The translations under genes and the position numbers were made by a program. This document shows, piece by piece, positions 26,227-36,086 of a stretch of 53,458 bases of DNA. Position 1 is the stretch's first letter, and the number at the start of each line of letters is the position of its first letter. The notes under the pieces are model-generated. The model had not been told where the DNA came from and did not search any database. It saw nothing but the letters and a program-made list of their open reading frames with translations. This DNA comes from Streptomyces sp. NRRL F-6492 (GTDB lineage Bacteria; Actinomycetota; Actinomycetes; Streptomycetales; Streptomycetaceae): the NCBI RefSeq assembly GCF_001280125.1, contig NZ_LGEG01000229.1, forward strand, positions 1-53,458. The letters run 5' to 3'.

Positions 26227-26982
26227 ATGGATACTGCAAAGTCAACGCCTTCTCGATGGTTCCTCACCCCGCCCTCCACGGAGGCGGACGTGCGGCTGTT
26301 CTGCTTCCCGTACTCCGGCTGCGGCGCCTCCATGTTCCGCAACTGGCCCACCCGCATCGGCCCGGCCGAGGTCGTCCCGCTCCAGCTCCCCGGCCGTGAG
26401 AACCGCACCAGGGAACCGCACTTCGGCACCTACGAGGAGCTCGCCGACCAGCTCGTCGAGGGCATCGCCGAGCACCTGGACCGCCCGTACGCGGTGTTCG
26501 GGCACTGCGGGGGCGCGCTGCCGGCCTTCGAGAGCGTCGTCCGGATCGTGGAGCGCGGACTGCGGCCGCCCGAGCGGGTCTTCGTCTCCTCCCAGGTCGC
26601 CCCGCAGGACGGCCCGTACGGGCGCTTCCTGGGGCTCGACGAGGCGGGGCTGCGCGCGGAGCTCGTCGCCCTGCTCGCCGCGCTCGGCGCGGCCCGGCCG
26701 CCCGAGGAGATGCTCGACCTCTACCTGGAGGTGCTCGTCGCGGACGTCGAGGCCAACAAGAAGTACCGCAAGGACGCGGCCGGTTCCCTGCCGTGCGCCG
26801 TCACCGCGCTCGGCTGGGACGCCGACGTGGAGGTCCCGCACGCCCTGATGGGCGGCTGGGCCGACTGGGTCGCGCGGGACGCGGCCCGCAAGGAGGTCCT
26901 CGCCGGCACCCACTACACCTTCCTGGACGCCCCCGCGGACCTGGTGGCCGCCCTGGAGCGCGACCTGAAGGCCATGGTCTGA
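26227..26982 (+). CDS. Type II thioesterase with Cys nucleophile (GHCGG)
   Basis: A 251-residue alpha/beta-hydrolase of the editing thioesterase family: LFCFPYSGCGASMFRNWP, QLPGRENR, nucleophile elbow FGHCGGALPAF and late His in GTHYTFLD. The nucleophile is Cys94 where most type II thioesterases have Ser. Start is the ATG at 26227; GTG 26221 is possible. It probably clears mis-loaded carriers, but Cys at this position is also found in TEs that form strained rings or transfer to amines. Confidence 0.85.
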   Translation: MDTAKSTPSRWFLTPPSTEADVRLFCFPYSGCGASMFRNWPTRIGPAEVVPLQLPGRENRTREPHFGTYEELADQLVEGIAEHLDRPYAVFGHCGGALPAFESVVRIVERGLRPPERVFVSSQVAPQDGPYGRFLGLDEAGLRAELVALLAALGAARPPEEMLDLYLEVLVADVEANKKYRKDAAGSLPCAVTALGWDADVEVPHALMGGWADWVARDAARKEVLAGTHYTFLDAPADLVAALERDLKAMV

Positions 26983-27008
26983 CGCCCGTACGGGCCCCGC
27001 CCGCGCGA

Positions 27009-27048
27009 GAGGGGGTCCCACCCGGTGGATGCCGGGTGGGACCCCCTC
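27009..27048. terminator. Bidirectional hairpin terminator
   Basis: A perfect 17-bp stem (27009-27025 and 27032-27048) with a 6-base loop sits between the thioesterase gene and the convergent acyl-CoA dehydrogenase gene. Confidence 0.85.
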
Positions 27049-27065
27049 CTTCCGTACCGGCCCGC

Positions 27066-28088
27066 TCAGGCCCCCGCGCCCGCCAGGCGCGCCCGGCCCG
27101 CCTCCAGCCAGAGACCGGCCGGCGGGCCGAGCCGCACCGCCTCGACCGTCGCGAGCCGGTAGGCCGTCGCCGGAACCGAGTGCGCCAGCATGCCCCGCAC
27201 GCCGTGCAGCTGGAGGGAGAGCCGCGCCGCCTTCAGCGCGTGCTCCGCCGCCGCCGCCAGGATCTGCGGCGCCGCGGCCGGCGCCCCGGCGCCCCGGTCG
27301 TGCGCCCAGGCCGTCTCGTTGAGCAGCAGCTCCCAGCCGTCGGCGTCGCCGAGGAGCGTGGTGATGCGGTGGCTCACGGTCTGGAACTCCAGGAGCGGCC
27401 TGCCGAACTGGAGGCGCCGGCCCACGTGCGCCCGCGCCGTGTCCAGGGCCCGGCTCGCGATCCCCAGGAGCAGCGCGGCCTGCCGGGTCCGCGCCGCCGC
27501 GACCGCCCGCCGCAGCTGCGCCTCCACGACCGGCACGGGCTGTCCGGCCGCCGCCTCGAACCGCCAGCGCGCCGCCGGGGCGCCGAGCAGCGCGGCCTCC
27601 TCGCGGTGCACGGTCGCCCCGTCCGGCCGCACCAGGAGCCAGCGGTGGCCCCCGCCGCCGGTGGCGGCCCGCACGAGCGCCACGTCCCAGTCGGCGGCGG
27701 GCAGCGTCTCGCTGGTGCCCCACAGCAGCCCGTCGCCGTCCAGGCGCACGGTCGTCGGCCCGTGCAGGCCGACGGTGACGGCGGTGCCCGTGCCCTCGTG
27801 GATGCGGGACAGCACGTCCCCGAGGCCGTCGGTCCCGGCGTCCGCCAGGAGTTCCAGGCACAGCACGGTCTCGCGGAGCTCCGGCACGGTCTCCAGGGCG
27901 CGGCCGAGCTCCCGGTTGACCGCGATGTCCGCGGACAGGCCGAGGCCCATGCCGCCGAGGGGGACCGGGAGGCCGATGGCCGGCACGCCCACCGCGGCCA
28001 GTTCGCGCCGGGCCTCCCCGGTGTGGGTGAGGGCGAGGGCGACGGCGTCGGCGATCCGGCTCTGGATCGGATCCTGATGCAGGTCCAT
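27066..28088 (-). CDS. Acyl-CoA dehydrogenase family protein, second subunit
   Basis: A 340-residue acyl-CoA-dehydrogenase-fold protein, shorter and more divergent than its neighbour. It keeps the C-terminal helical part (GRRLQFGRPLLEFQTVSHRI; LQLHGVRGMLAHS) but its N-terminal half is Ala/Gly-rich with weak FAD motifs. It begins 2 bp after the stop of the dehydrogenase gene at 28091-29284, the arrangement seen for heteromeric dehydrogenases where one subunit carries the catalytic base. Likely alpha,beta-desaturation of a CoA- or carrier-bound acyl group. Confidence 0.82.
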   Translation of the reverse strand: MDLHQDPIQSRIADAVALALTHTGEARRELAAVGVPAIGLPVPLGGMGLGLSADIAVNRELGRALETVPELRETVLCLELLADAGTDGLGDVLSRIHEGTGTAVTVGLHGPTTVRLDGDGLLWGTSETLPAADWDVALVRAATGGGGHRWLLVRPDGATVHREEAALLGAPAARWRFEAAAGQPVPVVEAQLRRAVAAARTRQAALLLGIASRALDTARAHVGRRLQFGRPLLEFQTVSHRITTLLGDADGWELLLNETAWAHDRGAGAPAAAPQILAAAAEHALKAARLSLQLHGVRGMLAHSVPATAYRLATVEAVRLGPPAGLWLEAGRARLAGAGA

Positions 28089-28090
28089 GG

Positions 28091-29284
28091 TCAGCGCTGC
28101 CTCCTGCCGGCGTGGGCGTGGTCGTGGTCGGACTCGTGGTGCAGGCGGGCGCCCGCCACGATTTCGAGCAGCACCTCGGAGGCGCCGCCGGAGATGGTCA
28201 TGCCGGCCGCCTCGCGGTAGGCCGCCTCCAGCACCTCGGTGGACGAGGCCTGCGGCCCGCCCGCCGCGACCGGCAGGCCCAGGCGCTCCAGCGACCACCA
28301 CGCGATCTGCTGCGCGGTGTCGGAGTTGTGCCACTTGGCCAGCGACGCCTCGGCGATGTCCGGCTCCCGCTCCTGGAGGCGCTGGAGGGCGCGGCCGCTG
28401 AGCAGCCGGCCGGCGTCCAGCCGCGCCCAGTGCCGGGCCAGGCCCGACGCCTCGTCCTCGCCGGCCCGCCGCCCGCCCGCGGTCAGCTGCTCCTCGGCCA
28501 GCCGCAGCCAGTGCAGGCCGCGCGCGTAGTAGTCGACGCCGCTGCGCTCCGCCGAGAACATGCCGGTGATCAGGGACCACCCCTCGCCCGGCGCGCCGAG
28601 CAGGGCGTCGTCCCCGACCCGCACCCCGTCCAGGGAGACGTCGTGGAACTGCTCGTCGGCCAGGCTGGGCAGCGGACGGACCGTCACCCCGGGGGAGGAG
28701 AGCGGCGCCAGGAACAGGCTGATCCCCTCGTACGGGCTGACCGAGTCGTCGGTGCGGGCGGCGATCAGCGCCACGTCCGCGTAGGCGGTCTTGAGGTTGA
28801 ACTTCTTGCGCCCGCTCACCGTCCACGCGCCGGTGCGGTCGTTCCGCTCGGCGCGCGTGACGACGCCCGCGAGGTCGGAGCCGTTGTCCGGCTCGGTGAA
28901 CAGGATGCACGCCGCGAGGTCGCCGGAGGCGAGCCGGGGCAGCAGGGTCCGCTTCTGCTCCTCCGTACCGGACTGCAGGATGAGAGACCCTACGATCTGG
29001 ACGGAGATGAAGTAGAGACTCTGTGGAACACCACGCTGGACCAGCTCCTCCATCAGGACAAGAGTCTCGGTGAAGTCACCGTCCCTTCCGCCGTACTCGG
29101 AGGGCCACGCCGGGGCGAGCACCCCGTGTTTCCCCAAGTGCCGATAGAGCTCACGGGCATCGCCGTCCATCCCGTCCGCCCGCGTCGCGACCGCGTTGAC
29201 CAGGTCGTCGACGGCAGGCGAGTACAGCACCTCGCGCAGCTCACGGCGAAACTCGTCTGTTGTCCGCAGAATGCTGAAGTCCAT
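28091..29284 (-). CDS. Acyl-CoA dehydrogenase, first subunit
   Basis: The 397-residue protein has the classical layout: an N-terminal helical domain (WPSEYGGRDGDFTETL), the FAD-contacting CILFTEPDNGSDLAG near residue 130, VSGRKKFNLKTAYADV, and C-terminal GMTISGGASEVLLEIVAG. It probably pairs with the downstream subunit. Divergent from the C-A-PCP NRPS, it may act on the acyl or aminoacyl group handled by the NRPS proteins. Confidence 0.88.
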   Translation of the reverse strand: MDFSILRTTDEFRRELREVLYSPAVDDLVNAVATRADGMDGDARELYRHLGKHGVLAPAWPSEYGGRDGDFTETLVLMEELVQRGVPQSLYFISVQIVGSLILQSGTEEQKRTLLPRLASGDLAACILFTEPDNGSDLAGVVTRAERNDRTGAWTVSGRKKFNLKTAYADVALIAARTDDSVSPYEGISLFLAPLSSPGVTVRPLPSLADEQFHDVSLDGVRVGDDALLGAPGEGWSLITGMFSAERSGVDYYARGLHWLRLAEEQLTAGGRRAGEDEASGLARHWARLDAGRLLSGRALQRLQEREPDIAEASLAKWHNSDTAQQIAWWSLERLGLPVAAGGPQASSTEVLEAAYREAAGMTISGGASEVLLEIVAGARLHHESDHDHAHAGRRQR

Positions 29285-29388
29285 GGCCTCACCCTTGTCG
29301 AGACTTTCCTCACCGTACTACAGTCAACATAATCAACGAAGACTGTTGATGGAAGTCGACATGTAACCCGAGTTGGGGGAAGGCCGCG
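29285..29388. promoter_or_regulatory. Divergent promoter with inverted repeats
   Basis: An AT-rich 104-bp gap. TCAACA (29324-29329) / TGTTGA (29344-29349) and ATCAAC (29332-29337) / GTTGAT (29345-29350) make overlapping palindromes. CATAAT at 29328-29333 could be a rightward -10. GGGGGAAGG before the ATG at 29389 is the ribosome site. The reverse strand of 29331-29352 shares CTTCGTTGA with the site at 26168-26188. Confidence 0.45.
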
Positions 29389-32300
29389 ATGACACAAGAG
29401 AGCGAGCTCCTGCGCCGGCTGCGAAGTCTGCCCGCCGAGCGACGAGAGCAGTTCCTTCAGGGAATCGGCAACGTGGACCGCGGGACCAGGGTGTCGCCCC
29501 TCACCTTCCGCCAGGAGCAGCTGTGGGTCTTCGACAAACTGTCACCGGGCGACAGCCGTTACGCCCTGGCCTTCGCCTACACCCTCCACGGTGACCTGGA
29601 CCGGGACGCGCTGTCCGCCGCGCTCGACGAGGTCTTCGACCGGCACACCGTGCTCCGGTCGGTGTTCCCGCACGACCACCCCGCCGGCGAGCAGATCGTC
29701 CGGGGCAGGCCGGGCGGACGGCTCACCGCCGAGACGGTCGGCGAGGAGCGGCTGCCCGAGCGCTGCGAGGCCCTGGCCCGCGAGGAGCTGCGCCACGGCT
29801 TCGACCTGGACGGCGGACCGCTGGTCCGGCTGCGCCTGCTGAAGGTCGCCGAGGACCGGCACGTCCTGCTGTGGTTCTCCCACCACCTGGTCTTCGACCC
29901 CCGGTCCGCCGGCGTCGTCCTGCGCGACCTCGCCGCCGCCTACGCCGCCCGCACCGGCGGCCCGGCACGGCCGGAGGACCGCAAGGACGGGCCGCAGTTC
30001 GGCGCCTACGCCGCCTGGCAGCGCGAGTGGGCCGCCTCCGAGGAGGCCGCCGGCCACTGGAACTGGTGGCGCGGCGCCCTCTCCGGCTGGGAGAGCACCG
30101 AGATCGCCCCCGACCGGCCGCGCGGACTCGTCCTCGACCTCACCGCGAGCACCGTGCAGCGCCCCCTGGACGAGCCGCTCTCCCGCTCCGTCACCGCGCT
30201 GGCCGGCCGGCTCGGGGTCCCCGTCCGGGACGTGCTGCTCGCCGCGTACTTCGCCCTGGTCGGCCGCCTCACCTCGCGCACCGACCTGCTCATCGGCGTG
30301 CCCGGCGACGTCTTCGGCGCCTTCGACCCCGACCTGCTGGTCGGCGACTGCGGCCAGCTCCTCCCGGTCCGCGTCGACATCGACGGCGCCACCGGCTTCT
30401 CCGACCTGGTCCGGCTCGTGCACGAGGCCCGGATCGCGGCCGACGAGCACGGCGGGCTGCCCTTCAAGGAGCTGTTGTCCGCCGCCGGCGTCGAACCGGA
30501 CCAGGGCAGGCTGCCGCTCGTCCAGATCGGCTTCGAGATCGCGCCGCCCGCCCAGCGGCGGGCCGACGCCGGGGGCCTCGCCCTCACCCTGGAGCAGCTC
30601 GACACCGGCAGCTCGCCCTTCGAGTTCTCGCTCTCCGCCGAACTCGACTCCGACGCGCCCGTCCTGAGGGCCCGCTACGCCACCAGCCTCTACGCCCCCG
30701 AGACGGCCCGGCTCTTCCTGGACCGCTACCTCACCCAGCTGCGCACCCTCAGCGCCGACCCCGAGGCGTCGTTCACCCGCGCCCCGCTGGCCACCGAGGA
30801 CGAGCGGCGCGCCATCCTGACCCGCTGGAACGTCCCGGCGGGCGACCGGGACGCCGCCGGGGAGCGGGAGGTCCCCGGGGAGCGGGAGACCGGGGAGACC
30901 GTGCACGGCGTCTTCGCCCGCACGGCCGCCGAGCACCCCGACGCCACCGCGGTCACCGGCCCGCACGGCACGCTCACGTACCGGGAGCTGGACCGCAGGG
31001 CCAACGCCCTCGCCCACCGGCTCGCCGCCCTCGGCGCCGGCCCCGGCGCACTCGTCGGCGTCGCCACCCGCCGCACCCCGCGGCTCGTGGAGGCCGTCCT
31101 CGCCGTCCTCAAGACCGGCGCCGCCTACGTGCCGCTCGACCTGGGCAACCCGGCCACCCGCAACGAGGCCGTCCTCACCGACGCCGGGGTCCGCCTGGTC
31201 CTCGGGGACGCCACGACCGCGGGCGAACTGCCCGACGGACCCTGGGAGCTGATCGACGTCGAGGCCCTCGGCGCGGAGGAGCGGGACGACGCGCCGCGGG
31301 TCCGCACCGATCCGGCCGACCTGGCGTACTCGATCTTCACCTCCGGCTCCACGGGCCGCCCCAAGGGCGTCCTCGTCGAGCACCGCAACGTCACCAACTT
31401 CGTCCGCACCACCCAGGAGATGTTCGGCCTCACGGCCGGCGACCGCTTCCTCGCGTTCGCCTCCACCGGCTTCGACGTCTCCGTCTTCGAGCTCTTCGGG
31501 GCGCTCCTCACCGGCGCGAGCGTCTACCTCGCCGACGAGGACGAGCGCCGCGACATCTCCGCCCTCGACCGGATCCTCGCCGAGCGGCGCATCACCGTGA
31601 TCGACCTCCCCCCGGCGATCATGGACCTGCTCACCCCGGAGAACTACCCCGAGCTGCGGGTCTGCTTCGTCGGCGGCGAGGCGTTCAGCGGCGAGCTCAC
31701 CACCCGCTGGGCGGCCGGCGGCCGCGCCTTCTGGAACGGCTACGGCCCGACCGAGACCACCGTCACCGTCATCGCCAAGCGGTGCGAGGGCACCTGGCAC
31801 GCCTCCCCGCCGATCGGCCGCGCCATGCGCAACCACCGGGCGTACGTCCTCGACGAGAAGCTCGACCTGCTGCCCCCGTCGGCCTGCGGCGAACTGGCCG
31901 TCGCCGGCGCCGGCCTCGGCCGCGGCTACCTCGGCCGGCCCGACCAGACCGCCGAGCGCTTCCGGCCCGACCCCTACGGGCCGCCCGGATCCCGGATGTA
32001 CCTCACCGGCGACCTCGCCGGCTGGCAGAGCGACGGCGACATCGTCTTCCGTGGCCGGGTCGACCGCCAGGTCAAGGTCCGGGGCGTGCGCATCGAGCTC
32101 GGCGAGGTCGAGGCCGCGCTGCTCGCCGTCCCCGAGATCGGACAGGCCGTCGCCCACGTCGTGACCGGACCGCGCGGCGACAACCTCCTCGTCGCGTACG
32201 TCGTCGGCGCGCCGGGCGGCCCGCTGCACCTGGACTCCGTGCGCACCAACCTGGCGGACCGGCTGCCGCCCACCATGGTCCCCACGTTCCTGGTGCCGCT

Positions 32301-32754
32301 GGACGACATCCCGCTCACCGCCAGCGGCAAGGTGGACCGCAAGGCGCTGCCCGCCGTCGAGTTCGCGCCGCTGGACGACGACACGGACGACGCCGAGCGC
32401 ACCGAGACCGAACGGCTCCTCGCGGAGGAGGTGTTCAAGCCGCTCCTGGCCGCGCCCCGGGTCGGCAACCACGACAACTTCTTCGCCCTCGGCGGCACCA
32501 GCCTCCAGGCGATCCGCATCGCCCCCAAGGTCAAGGCCGTCTTCGACGTCGAACTGCCCATCGCGGACTTCTTCCGCAACCCGACCGTGTCCGGCACCGC
32601 CCTGGCGGTGGACGCCCTCCTGGAGCGCACCCGCAGCCGCCGGCAGAGCGTCCTCGACGTGCTCGCGCTGGTGGAGAACCAGGACGACGAGCAGGTCGCC
32701 GCGCTGCTCGCGGACGACGGCGCCGGAGCACAGACGAAGGGAGCGACTCCGTGA
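29389..32754 (+). CDS. NRPS: C - A - PCP
   Basis: A 1121-residue module. The C domain (about 35-460) has SHHLVFDPRS near residue 164, keeping both His and the Asp but with Pro for the usual Gly. The A domain has FTSGSTGRPKG (about 650), GFDVSVFELFG, NGYGPTETTV, YLTGDLAGW and SGKVDRKAL. By eye its pocket code is D-V-F-D-F-G-G-V-T-K, which I do not recognise; D235 means an alpha-amino acid. The PCP has Ser1037 in ALGGTSLQAI. It overlaps the next NRPS gene by 4 bases. Confidence 0.93.
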   Translation: MTQESELLRRLRSLPAERREQFLQGIGNVDRGTRVSPLTFRQEQLWVFDKLSPGDSRYALAFAYTLHGDLDRDALSAALDEVFDRHTVLRSVFPHDHPAGEQIVRGRPGGRLTAETVGEERLPERCEALAREELRHGFDLDGGPLVRLRLLKVAEDRHVLLWFSHHLVFDPRSAGVVLRDLAAAYAARTGGPARPEDRKDGPQFGAYAAWQREWAASEEAAGHWNWWRGALSGWESTEIAPDRPRGLVLDLTASTVQRPLDEPLSRSVTALAGRLGVPVRDVLLAAYFALVGRLTSRTDLLIGVPGDVFGAFDPDLLVGDCGQLLPVRVDIDGATGFSDLVRLVHEARIAADEHGGLPFKELLSAAGVEPDQGRLPLVQIGFEIAPPAQRRADAGGLALTLEQLDTGSSPFEFSLSAELDSDAPVLRARYATSLYAPETARLFLDRYLTQLRTLSADPEASFTRAPLATEDERRAILTRWNVPAGDRDAAGEREVPGERETGETVHGVFARTAAEHPDATAVTGPHGTLTYRELDRRANALAHRLAALGAGPGALVGVATRRTPRLVEAVLAVLKTGAAYVPLDLGNPATRNEAVLTDAGVRLVLGDATTAGELPDGPWELIDVEALGAEERDDAPRVRTDPADLAYSIFTSGSTGRPKGVLVEHRNVTNFVRTTQEMFGLTAGDRFLAFASTGFDVSVFELFGALLTGASVYLADEDERRDISALDRILAERRITVIDLPPAIMDLLTPENYPELRVCFVGGEAFSGELTTRWAAGGRAFWNGYGPTETTVTVIAKRCEGTWHASPPIGRAMRNHRAYVLDEKLDLLPPSACGELAVAGAGLGRGYLGRPDQTAERFRPDPYGPPGSRMYLTGDLAGWQSDGDIVFRGRVDRQVKVRGVRIELGEVEAALLAVPEIGQAVAHVVTGPRGDNLLVAYVVGAPGGPLHLDSVRTNLADRLPPTMVPTFLVPLDDIPLTASGKVDRKALPAVEFAPLDDDTDDAERTETERLLAEEVFKPLLAAPRVGNHDNFFALGGTSLQAIRIAPKVKAVFDVELPIADFFRNPTVSGTALAVDALLERTRSRRQSVLDVLALVENQDDEQVAALLADDGAGAQTKGATP

Positions 32755-35700
32755 GCGAGCCCCTGAACGGCCTTGTCGGAGGCCCGGGCGGTCCGGGCGA
32801 TCCGGGCGGCCCCGGTGAGCCCGTGAACGGCCTCGCCGACGGCCCCGGAACCCCTTCGAACGGTCCCGGCGCCCCCGGGAACGCCCCCGTCGGCGACCCG
32901 GCCGGCTTCGCGAACGACCCCCTCGGCGGCCCCGTGGGCAACGGGGGCACGGGTTCCCCCGCCGCCGCCAGGACCGCGGTGGACCCCGCCCTCGACCGGT
33001 TCCGCACCGTCGCGCGGACCTCACGGGTGCGCGGACTCGCCCTGCGCCTCGAACCGCCCGCGCACCTCGGCGAGGAACGGCTCGACGAGGCGCTGCGCGC
33101 CCTGGCCGCCGAGTACCCGGACAGCTTCGCCGCGACCTCGCGGCGACCCGACGGCACCCTCGCGGTCGACCCGGACGGGGCCGGGATCACGGTCCGCCGG
33201 GTGCACGTGCCGGAGGACGCCGCCGCACTCCTCCTGGAGCGGTTCGAGACCGAGCCGGGCGAGAACGAGGACCCCGGCGGCAGCGGCCCCAGCCTGGCCC
33301 GCGCCCTGATCGCCACCACCCCGTCCGGCCCGCGCCTCTCCCTGGTCCTCGACCGCATGCTCGTCGACCACGCGGACGCGGGCCTCCTCCTGACCCGGCT
33401 CGCGGAGCTGTGCGGACCGGACTCCGGCCCCGGGACGGGCCCGGCCCCGGCCTTCGTCCCCGCCACCGGGGACGAGCCCGGACGGCCGACCGGCGACCAG
33501 CTCGCGCGGCTGCGCGAGGAGCTGCTCGGCGTGCCGTTCGACAACGCGCTGCCGCGCCTGCCCGCGCCCGGCGACCACACCCGCACCCCCACCTGGGCGC
33601 GCCACCGGTTCGCCCTCCCCGGCGACCTCCTCGCCTCCGCCGCCGCGCTCGTCGGCGGCCGGACCGGCACCGTGCCCGGGGGCGAGGTCCTGGTGGCCGC
33701 CTGGGCGCTGGTGCTGCACCGCTGGTCGCGCTCGGGCGAGCTGGTGGTCGGCGTGGAGACCGACCGGACGCGCCCGGGACGGCGGCCGCGGGGCGCCGTC
33801 GCCGAGATCCTGCCCGTGGTCACGTACACGGGCGGACTGCGCGCGGTCGCCGGCCAGGTCGCCGAGGGCCTGCGGCGCGGACTCGCCGAGGCCACGCTGC
33901 CGGTGCCGCTGCTCGCCCAGCTCGCCGGGCGGCTGGTCTCCGGACAGAACCCCGGCCCGTACGCCTCCGTCGTCGCCCTGCGCCCCGACCCGCCGGCCGG
34001 CTGGCACGCGACCGAGGCCACCGACCCGGCCACCGAGGCCGAACTCGAACTGGTCGTCACCCCCGGCGGCGCCGAGATCCGCTACCGCTCCGACGTGTTC
34101 GCCCCGCGCACGGTCACCGCGCTCGCCCGGCACTTCCTGCGGCTGCTGCGCTCCGGACTCGACGACCCCGACGCCCCGCACCACCGGCTCGCCATGCTGG
34201 ACGAGGAGGACACCGGCGAACTGCTCCACGCGTTCAGCGACCTCCCCGACCGCTGGGAGCCCCGGGCCGCGCTGCACACCCTCGTGGAGGAGCACGCCCG
34301 GCGCTCGCCCGGCACCCCCGCCGTGGTCCGGGGCGCCGAGCGGGTCACGTACGGCGAACTGAACGCCCGCGCCAACCGGCTGGCCCACCACCTGACCGCC
34401 CGGGGCCTGGGCCGGGGCGACGTCGTCGCCCTCAGCCTGCCCCGCTCGGCCGAGTGGATCGAGGCGCTCCTCGCCGTGCACAAGGCGGGCGGCGTGGTCC
34501 TCCCGATCGACCCGGCGGCGCCGCCCGCCCGTCTGCGGAGCGTCTTCGCGAAGGTGCCGCCCCGGCTGGTGATCACGTCCGCCGCGACCCCCGCCGCCGG
34601 GGTCCTGCCGGAGCGCACCCTGCTCAGGGACGCCCTCGGCGGCGACCTCGCCGCCCTGCCCGACCTGGACCCCGGCCTGGACGTCCGCCCCGACGACCTG
34701 GCCTACGTCATGCAGACGTCGGGCTCCACCGGCGAACCCAAGGCCGTCCACGGCCAGCACCGGGTGATCGTCCACGCCGGCGCCTCGTTCGCCGACGCGA
34801 CGCTCCTCGGGCCGGGGGACCGGGGCAGCTGGACGACCCCCACCGGGTTCGGCACGACCATGGCCGAGGTCGCCCGGATGCTCGTCGTCGGCGCCACCGT
34901 CCACGTCGCCGAGCCCGGCATCCTCGCCGACCCGGCCGCCTTCCGGGACTGGGTCGTGGCGAGCGGCGTCCACTCGGTGTTCGTCGTCACCTCCGTCGGG
35001 GACAGCCTCCAGCGGCTCCCCTGGCCGGCGGACGCCCCCGTACGGGTCCTCATCATGGGCGGCGAGAAGCTGCACCGCTGGGGCCCCGCCGACCTGCCGT
35101 TCGAGGTGGCCGTCGGCTACGGCTGCCACGAGGCGCTGTTCGTCGCCAGCCCGCTCCAGCCGTGGGAGAAGCGCCTGACCGCCTCCACCGCGACTGCCCG
35201 GGACCGGCTCGCCCCGCCGCCCATCGGCCGGGCCAACCCCGGGGTCCGGATGCGGATCCTCGGCGACGAGGGCGAACTCCTGCCGGCCGGCGCCCTCGGC
35301 GAGATCTGGTTCGGCAGCCCGGAGGCCGCGCTCGGCTACTGGGGGGACCCGGCGCTCACCGCGGACCGGTTCCGGCCCGACGCGCACGGCCCCGCCGGCA
35401 GCCGCCTCTACCGCTCCGGCGACCTCGGCCGCTACCGCGACGACGGACTGCTCGAACACCACGGCAGGACCGACGACATGGTCAAGGTCCGCGGCTGCCG
35501 GGTCGAACTGGGCGACGTCGAGACCGCGCTGCTCTCCCACCCGGGCGTCGCGGAGGCCGCCGTTGTCCCCGTCCGCTCCGCCGCCGGCGACACCCAGCTG
35601 GTCGCCTGCCTGGTGACCCGGCCGGGCCACGAGGGGCTCGCGGGCACCGCGCTGCGGGACTTCCTCGCCGAACGGCTGCCCGACTACATGATCCCGACCG

Positions 35701-36086
35701 CCTTCGCGCACCTCGCGGAACTCCCGCGCAACGCCAACAAGAAGGTGGACCGCCGCGCCCTGCCCCCCGAGGACTGGACGCGCTGGCGGGTCCGGGCTCC
35801 CTACCGGGAGCCCGCCGAGGGCCTGGAGACGACGATCGCCGAACTGTGGGCCGAGGTCCTCGGCGAGGTCCGCTACGGCGCCGACGACGACTTCATGGAC
35901 CTCGGCGGCGGCTCCCTCGACGCCGGACGCATGCTGGTCCGGCTGCGGCAGCGGGTGCCCCGCGAGGTGTCCCTCCAGGACCTGTTCCTGTTCCCCACGC
36001 CCACGGCGCTCGCCCGGCTCCTCGCGGGCCGCGGCCCCGCCACCGCCCCGGCCCTTCCGCCCCTCACCCGAAGGCGGGCCTCATGA
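32751..36086 (+). CDS. NRPS: degenerate C - A - PCP
   Basis: A 1111-residue protein starting at GTG 32751. Residues 1-70 are a Gly/Pro/Asn repeat. The condensation-like domain (about 75-480) has LDRMLVDHADAG where the catalytic HHxxxDG belongs, so both histidines are lost. The A domain has QTSGSTGEPKA (about 656), RSGDLGRYRDDG and NKKVDRRAL. At the position of the substrate-binding Asp it has GFGTTMAEV, so the alpha-amine anchor is missing and the substrate may be a beta-amino, hydroxy, keto or aryl acid. The PCP has Ser1052 in LGGGSLDA. Confidence 0.9.
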   Translation: MSEPLNGLVGGPGGPGDPGGPGEPVNGLADGPGTPSNGPGAPGNAPVGDPAGFANDPLGGPVGNGGTGSPAAARTAVDPALDRFRTVARTSRVRGLALRLEPPAHLGEERLDEALRALAAEYPDSFAATSRRPDGTLAVDPDGAGITVRRVHVPEDAAALLLERFETEPGENEDPGGSGPSLARALIATTPSGPRLSLVLDRMLVDHADAGLLLTRLAELCGPDSGPGTGPAPAFVPATGDEPGRPTGDQLARLREELLGVPFDNALPRLPAPGDHTRTPTWARHRFALPGDLLASAAALVGGRTGTVPGGEVLVAAWALVLHRWSRSGELVVGVETDRTRPGRRPRGAVAEILPVVTYTGGLRAVAGQVAEGLRRGLAEATLPVPLLAQLAGRLVSGQNPGPYASVVALRPDPPAGWHATEATDPATEAELELVVTPGGAEIRYRSDVFAPRTVTALARHFLRLLRSGLDDPDAPHHRLAMLDEEDTGELLHAFSDLPDRWEPRAALHTLVEEHARRSPGTPAVVRGAERVTYGELNARANRLAHHLTARGLGRGDVVALSLPRSAEWIEALLAVHKAGGVVLPIDPAAPPARLRSVFAKVPPRLVITSAATPAAGVLPERTLLRDALGGDLAALPDLDPGLDVRPDDLAYVMQTSGSTGEPKAVHGQHRVIVHAGASFADATLLGPGDRGSWTTPTGFGTTMAEVARMLVVGATVHVAEPGILADPAAFRDWVVASGVHSVFVVTSVGDSLQRLPWPADAPVRVLIMGGEKLHRWGPADLPFEVAVGYGCHEALFVASPLQPWEKRLTASTATARDRLAPPPIGRANPGVRMRILGDEGELLPAGALGEIWFGSPEAALGYWGDPALTADRFRPDAHGPAGSRLYRSGDLGRYRDDGLLEHHGRTDDMVKVRGCRVELGDVETALLSHPGVAEAAVVPVRSAAGDTQLVACLVTRPGHEGLAGTALRDFLAERLPDYMIPTAFAHLAELPRNANKKVDRRALPPEDWTRWRVRAPYREPAEGLETTIAELWAEVLGEVRYGADDDFMDLGGGSLDAGRMLVRLRQRVPREVSLQDLFLFPTPTALARLLAGRGPATAPALPPLTRRRAS

